Assembly: GCA_937900305.1 (NCBI GenBank) | Contig: CALCCV010000164.1 | Location: 1-9,957 of the forward strand | Direction: 5' to 3' | Origin: an uncultured Pseudobdellovibrionaceae bacterium | GTDB taxonomy: Bacteria; Bdellovibrionota; Bdellovibrionia; Bdellovibrionales; Bdellovibrionaceae | DNA: 9,957 nt | Shown: positions 7,177-9,957 of the stretch, piece after piece | Numbering within the stretch: position 1 is the first letter of the stretch | How the letters are laid out: every line of letters begins with the position of its first letter | Program-made: the position numbers and the translations under genes | Notes under the pieces: generated by a model | What the model was told of the DNA's origin: nothing | Seen by the model: only the letters and a program-made list of their open reading frames with translations | Database searches by the model: none

Positions 7177-7289
7177 CTCTAAAAGCGTAGCTGGTGAGCA
7201 TGTTTGAAAGCAAGGACTGATCAGAAAAGTTGCGACATTGCCGGCTGACGATTGCGCTCTGAGATGATTTGATGAATGAATACCTCATT

Positions 7290-7295
7290 AAGGAG
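7290..7295 (+). promoter_or_regulatory. Ribosome binding site AAGGAG deciding the ATG 7306 start
   Basis: AAGGAG ends 10 bases before ATG 7306 and lies downstream of the alternative ATG 7276, so it supports 7306. Starting there also leaves a shorter, more normal signal peptide. Confidence 0.65.
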
Positions 7296-7305
7296 ACTCA
7301 CACCG

Positions 7306-7818
7306 ATGATTATAATTTGGAATGCACTCAGCGGACGGATAACTTCAGGGTGTTTAGTGTTCGTGCTTTTTTCAACAACGCTTTATTCTCCGCCAGGTCG
7401 TGCAGGAGATTTTGGATTGGGAGTCGCGCTGGGTGATCCCTCGATGTTGGTCGCTCAATATCGAATGGCACCGGGGCGTTGGTTGGACGCGGGTTTGTCG
7501 TGGAATACAACCGGACGAGATTCTTTTTATGCTCACGGAGACTATCTTTGGAATCGACCTGATATTTTTAAATCAAAAATTCCTTTCTTTTTGTTTTATG
7601 GCGTTGGTTTTCGTCTTACGACCCGTGAAGTTGATGACAAACCTCATCCCGACAAAAAACAAGAAACTGGAATTGGAGTGCGAATTCCTGTGGGACTCAG
7701 TCACTTTTTACCGGATCCATCTTTTGAGTTCTTTGCACAGTTAGCGCCCGTGGTTGAGCTGATTCCTGATTTCGAAATTGATGTGGATGGCGGAATTGGA
7801 TTTCGCTTTTACTTCTAA
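7306..7818 (+). CDS. Small outer-membrane beta-barrel protein (BAPKO_0422/DUF3996-like)
   Basis: Starting at 7306 the product has 170 residues, with a signal peptide whose hydrophobic core is CLVFVLFSTTLY (16-27) and probable cleavage after GRA (residue 33). The mature protein is a short run of amphipathic strands: GDFGLGVALGDPSMLVAQY, then an HGDYLWNRPDIF segment, FFLFYGVGFRL, GIGVRIPVGLSHF and a final GGIGFRFYF. The GLGVALGDP opening, the HGDYLW motif and the terminal F resemble the small barrel family to which Borrelia BAPKO_0422 belongs. Proteins of this type sit in the outer membrane; transport or structural roles are unproven. The upstream gene is divergent; the next gene follows after 52 bases on the same strand and might be co-transcribed. 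The barrel call is firm, the exact family less so. Confidence 0.8.
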   Translation: MIIIWNALSGRITSGCLVFVLFSTTLYSPPGRAGDFGLGVALGDPSMLVAQYRMAPGRWLDAGLSWNTTGRDSFYAHGDYLWNRPDIFKSKIPFFLFYGVGFRLTTREVDDKPHPDKKQETGIGVRIPVGLSHFLPDPSFEFFAQLAPVVELIPDFEIDVDGGIGFRFYF

Positions 7819-7870
7819 AAAATTCTCTTCTAACGTTGAATCAGAAACGCTTGAGAACAAAGGCTAGAGA

Positions 7871-8341
7871 ATGATCATTCGCAAACGCAATTCCAAATTC
7901 AAGGGTTTGATACTTGCGGTTCAAATCGGCATGATGATGCTAGCGCTAGTCATGGTTCTGCAAACAATTCTCAATTTTCGGGATCAGGGGACTCGGATTT
8001 TGGCTCCGTTCTTTTCGGGCGGTGGATCGGCGGCGGGGATTGGTTCCTTGGTTTGGCATTGGTGCAGCATCGACAATCCTGGCTTCGAAGCTTCGCCATC
8101 GACCGTCGATGTAACGAAGCTCGATGCTCGCAATATATGCAGAATTGAAGTGACCCCTTCCCCGACTCGCCTCTCGGCGTGTGATCTTGAAATTTTAAAA
8201 GCGAACGGTGCCGTCTCGGGGCGGGCTCCCCTGCTTGCCTCGATCAGCGGCGATTGTTTTCAATGGCAGGACTTTTTTTTCACCTCGGCGGCACTAAAGT
8301 CATCACTTACCGAAGCAGGAGTGATCTGGAAAGACCCTTGA
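7871..8341 (+). CDS. Membrane-anchored four-cysteine protein of unknown function
   Basis: I do not recognise this 156-residue protein. It starts with a basic segment (MIIRKRNSKFKG) followed by one hydrophobic helix (about residues 12-32) without a clear cleavage site, so it is probably anchored in the inner membrane with the rest in the periplasm. A Gly-rich stretch (FFSGGGSAAGIG, 47-58) precedes a domain with four cysteines (65, 90, 104, 129) in WHWCSID, NICRIE, SACDLE and GDCFQW, enough for two disulfides. An eight-T run (8273-8280) codes for FFF at 135-137. AAAGG before the ATG is an acceptable ribosome binding site. It follows the small barrel gene by 52 bases. Its stop TGA overlaps the tRNA promoter's TTGACA. 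Confidence 0.7.
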   Translation: MIIRKRNSKFKGLILAVQIGMMMLALVMVLQTILNFRDQGTRILAPFFSGGGSAAGIGSLVWHWCSIDNPGFEASPSTVDVTKLDARNICRIEVTPSPTRLSACDLEILKANGAVSGRAPLLASISGDCFQWQDFFFTSAALKSSLTEAGVIWKDP

Positions 8342-8366
8342 CAGAATGCGCCGGCAGAACTAATTT
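8338..8366 (+). promoter_or_regulatory. Sigma-70-type promoter of the tRNA-Asn gene
   Basis: A consensus -35 TTGACA (8338-8343) is followed by a 17-base spacer and TAATTT (8361-8366), which keeps the key T, A and final T of a -10 box. Transcription would start near 8373, about 13 bases before the tRNA. The -35 box overlaps the stop codon of the preceding gene. Confidence 0.6.
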
Positions 8367-8385
8367 CGACCTTCCACGCTGACGT

Positions 8386-8461
8386 TCAGGAGTAGCTCAG
8401 TTGGTAGAGCAAGCGGCTGTTAACCGCTTGGTCGGGGGTTCGAGTCCCTCCTCCTGAGCCA
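8386..8461 (+). tRNA. tRNA-Asn (anticodon GTT)
   Basis: A 76-base cloverleaf can be read directly. The acceptor stem TCAGGAG (8386-8392) pairs with CTCCTGA (8451-8457), followed by discriminator G and an encoded CCA (8459-8461). The D arm contains AGTTGGTAGAGC. The anticodon stem AGCGG/CCGCT holds the loop CTGTTAA with anticodon GTT at 8419-8421. The T arm is GGGGG-TTCGAGT-CCCTC with one G-U pair. The body matches bacterial tRNA-Asn. It decodes AAC and AAT. No integrated element is visible at its 3' end within the window. Confidence 0.97.
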
Positions 8462-8466
8462 ATTTT

Positions 8467-8491
8467 AAAACCTGCTTCATGCAGGTTTTTT
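8467..8491 (+). terminator. Intrinsic terminator of tRNA-Asn
   Basis: AAAACCTGC (8467-8475), a five-base loop ttcat, then GCAGGTTTT (8481-8489) running on into T's to 8491: a classic rho-independent terminator 5 bases after the tRNA CCA end. Confidence 0.88.
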
Positions 8492-8544
8492 AGTTTCTGG
8501 GATTTACGAGAAAATTTAAATTTAATAACTCATTACTGTAGCTG

Positions 8545-8637
8545 CCTTCCATAGTCGACGGTCTTAGTCTTTGTGCCCTTGGCATCGAGCCAAGCGCAAG
8601 TTGGCCTTTGTCGGGAAGGTTCAGTCCTCGGCAGGAC
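8545..8637. other. Intergenic stretch with nested inverted repeats
   Basis: CCTTCC (8545-8550) can pair with GGAAGG (8614-8619), and CGAC (8556-8559) with GTCG (8610-8613), enclosing a hairpin CTTGGC-atcga-GCCAAG (8578-8594). The GCCAA arm can instead pair with TTGGC at 8601-8605, giving two mutually exclusive hairpins. A further hairpin, GTCCT-cggc-AGGAC (8624-8637), follows. None has a T-run on either strand. It may be the 3' untranslated region of the CheW gene, a factor-dependent end, or a small RNA. Only the pairing potential is seen. Confidence 0.35.
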
Positions 8638-8639
8638 AC

Positions 8640-9707
8640 TTAAGCTGCGACAGATTTCGATGATGCTCTCGCGGCAACGGAGTCGGCGTTAATTATTAGC
8701 AGGCTCCGTTTTTTTCCCAGAGAGTCGGTTATCTCAACAGCTTCGGAAATATCCGCTGAAATGCTTCCTTTTCCTTGATCGTAAAGCAATTGAGGTAATT
8801 TCACCTTGTCGCTATCACTAACCGTGACGATTGATTCGACAGAATCAACAACCAAGCCAAAGTTATTTCCATTGAGGTTAAAAACCAGTACCTTTCGGGC
8901 TTCTTTTTGACCAGTTTCATTGAGCGCATCAGCCGAATACATACTTCGTGCATCAACGATAGTGACTAGGCTACCTCTTAAGTTGAGGACGCCACGAACA
9001 TGTTTTTGTAGTCCTGGTGGCTGCAGCAGAGCCTTCGGATAGTCAATAATTTCTTTCACATCGCCGATTGCCACGGCATATGTCCCGTCGATGTTAAAAG
9101 TGATGTAGGTCCGACGAACCTTCCCAGACGTGATTTGATTTTCCTTACTCGATATTCTGAGCTGATAGATTTTGGAATGGCCGTGTGTAATTTCTGTCAC
9201 CTCAGAATCTGTCAGAATTTTCAAATGATCGAGAAGCAAAATGTCGCCATCATTTCGGCCCGTAATACACCCCAGAAACATATCGTTTCTATTTTGCTCA
9301 ACGACAGGAAACTCAATCAATTCGTCAGGGAAATATGAGACGATACTGTCCACAGAATCTACCATGAGACCAAATAGTTCTTTTTCTAATCGCATAACGA
9401 CGACTCTTCTATCACCTTGAGTAGCGCCTTCAGAGCGATCAACTTCTCGATAGTTCAATAGGGACGCAAAGTCTATCACGGGAACAGTGGTGCCTCTTAG
9501 GGCAATTGTACCTATACAGTGACCAACTCCCAATGCAGACTCGCTTAGTTTATCAACTTTGAGAATTTCATGGATGTCAGATATGGAAAGTGCGCATTTG
9601 GCTGGGCCAACGACGAATGAAATACATTGTTTCCTGTTTCCACGCTTTCGCCCAAACAGGTCCCTTGCCAAACGATTTCGGTTCGAATCCTTAGGGACGT
9701 TTTGCAA
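8640..9707 (-). CDS. Tandem CheW-domain chemotaxis scaffold protein
   Basis: The 355-residue product contains two CheW domains: about 27-165, with ALRGTTVPVIDF (69-80) and LFGLMVDSVDSIV (111-123), and about 199-345, with NLRGSLVTIVDAR (242-254) and NFGLVVDSVESIV (282-294). The two repeat the same strand order, so the gene arose by duplication or fusion. CheW domains bridge chemoreceptors and the CheA kinase in membrane-associated arrays; a two-domain form could strengthen or alter array packing. No other chemotaxis gene is visible. The start is uncertain: the only in-frame start before the first domain's leader is TTG at 9705-9707, without a ribosome binding site, and an in-frame stop lies upstream at 9750-9752. 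Residues 1-26 are charged and not conserved, so the true start could be elsewhere. Confidence 0.88.
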   Translation of the reverse strand: MQNVPKDSNRNRLARDLFGRKRGNRKQCISFVVGPAKCALSISDIHEILKVDKLSESALGVGHCIGTIALRGTTVPVIDFASLLNYREVDRSEGATQGDRRVVVMRLEKELFGLMVDSVDSIVSYFPDELIEFPVVEQNRNDMFLGCITGRNDGDILLLDHLKILTDSEVTEITHGHSKIYQLRISSKENQITSGKVRRTYITFNIDGTYAVAIGDVKEIIDYPKALLQPPGLQKHVRGVLNLRGSLVTIVDARSMYSADALNETGQKEARKVLVFNLNGNNFGLVVDSVESIVTVSDSDKVKLPQLLYDQGKGSISADISEAVEITDSLGKKRSLLIINADSVAARASSKSVAA

Positions 9708-9714
9708 TTTGAAA

Positions 9715-9957
9715 ATGTTTTTTAAAAAAGATTTTTTTGAAAAAATATTTCATCATGATTCGTTACAAAATGAGTTAAATGATATGCAAAAGTTAACTGG
9801 TGAACTTGCTTTTATCATTCGCACATTATTTTTTGTGATTTTTGGTTATTCGTTAAATTTAAGCTTGCTTTTGGACTTTCGAGTTTTATTGGTTGGGTGT
9901 TTAGTTGTCGCTGTTATGTATGGGATTCGTTACGTAAGTTTTTGGCCATTTAGTCGT
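9715..9957 (+). CDS. Partial membrane protein, resembling the mid-region of a cation:proton antiporter
   Basis: From ATG 9715 this frame stays open for 81 codons to the window edge. It begins with a charged leader (MFFKKDFFEKIFHHD), then GELAFIIRTLFFVIFGYSLN (residues 31-50) and a second hydrophobic segment (LLVGCLVVAVMYGIRY, about 58-73). The IRTLFFVIFG pattern resembles CPA-type cation:proton antiporters, where I expect it well inside the protein rather than 30 residues from the start. The N-terminal half would therefore be missing, or this is a different, shorter membrane protein. No ribosome binding site precedes the ATG. The codons are strongly AT-rich (TTT, TTA), unlike the neighbours. 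Divergent from the CheW gene, with 7 bases between the two starts. That it is coding is likely; the family is tentative. Confidence 0.5.
   Translation, partial: MFFKKDFFEKIFHHDSLQNELNDMQKLTGELAFIIRTLFFVIFGYSLNLSLLLDFRVLLVGCLVVAVMYGIRYVSFWPFSR

Noticed and set aside
7400..7744. 114-codon open frame on the + strand
   Set aside because: It is a shifted frame inside the small barrel gene; its product lacks a signal peptide or recognisable domain, while the barrel frame has both signal and C-terminal F.
8273..8280. Run of eight T's inside the four-cysteine protein gene, as a phase-variation tract
   Set aside because: A single eight-base tract coding in frame for three Phe near the C-terminus is within chance expectation, and both sides continue the same frame.
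8512..8523. AAATTTAAATTT palindrome after the tRNA terminator
   Set aside because: A low-complexity AT sequence; such palindromes arise often by chance and no promoter spacing fits it.
9680..9690. GGTTCGAATCC, like a tRNA T-loop, next to the suspected junction (possible attachment site)
   Set aside because: The flanking bases do not form a T stem, and it lies in the CheW leader; no acceptor or anticodon arm is nearby.
1..9957. CRISPR array, insertion sequence or transposase, toxin-antitoxin or phage-defence genes
   Set aside because: No regularly spaced direct repeats, no terminal inverted repeats with a transposase frame, and no defence-related protein motifs were seen on either strand.

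Overview
The window looks like a chromosomal stretch from a Bdellovibrio-like predatory or related bacterium (phylum Bdellovibrionota). The pointers are a TIGR02147-type regulator, a family abundant in Bdellovibrio, several cell-envelope proteins (outer-membrane barrels ending in F, a lipoprotein), a cytoplasmic NamZ-type muramidase and a double-CheW scaffold. No single gene proves the taxon, so this is an inference from gene content. Most genes have balanced base composition; the last ~240 bases are markedly AT-richer.

Left part (1-3569, + strand): a tight three-gene operon. A TIGR02147 regulator is followed, with a 4-base GTGA overlap, by a secreted protein with an HELLH motif and a C-terminal beta-barrel, and then, with an 11-base overlap, by a lipoprotein with propeller-like repeats. 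A 23-base near-perfect palindrome lies just upstream and is the best operator candidate.

Centre (3570-7176): a PadR repressor and, again with a 4-base GTGA overlap, a 10-TM SEDS (FtsW/RodA-like) protein with an N-terminal HAAS/permease-prefix domain. An 8-bp inverted repeat covers the padR ribosome binding site and start codon. Three bases beyond the SEDS stop, on the opposite strand, ends namZ (exo-beta-N-acetylmuramidase, formerly DUF1343), which is preceded by a DOMON-like gene. Peptidoglycan-building and peptidoglycan-recycling families therefore meet tail to tail.

Right part (7177-9957): a small outer-membrane barrel and a membrane-anchored four-cysteine hypothetical protein (+), a self-contained tRNA-Asn(GTT) unit with its own promoter and terminator, a potentially structured intergenic stretch, a tandem CheW gene (-), and an AT-rich reading frame running off the right edge that resembles the middle of a cation:proton antiporter. 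The 5' ends of these last two genes both look irregular and lie 7 bases apart.

The most interesting items are the HELLH-barrel fusion operon with its palindrome, the PadR/SEDS module with its start-codon inverted repeat, and the possible rearrangement junction near 9705-9720.
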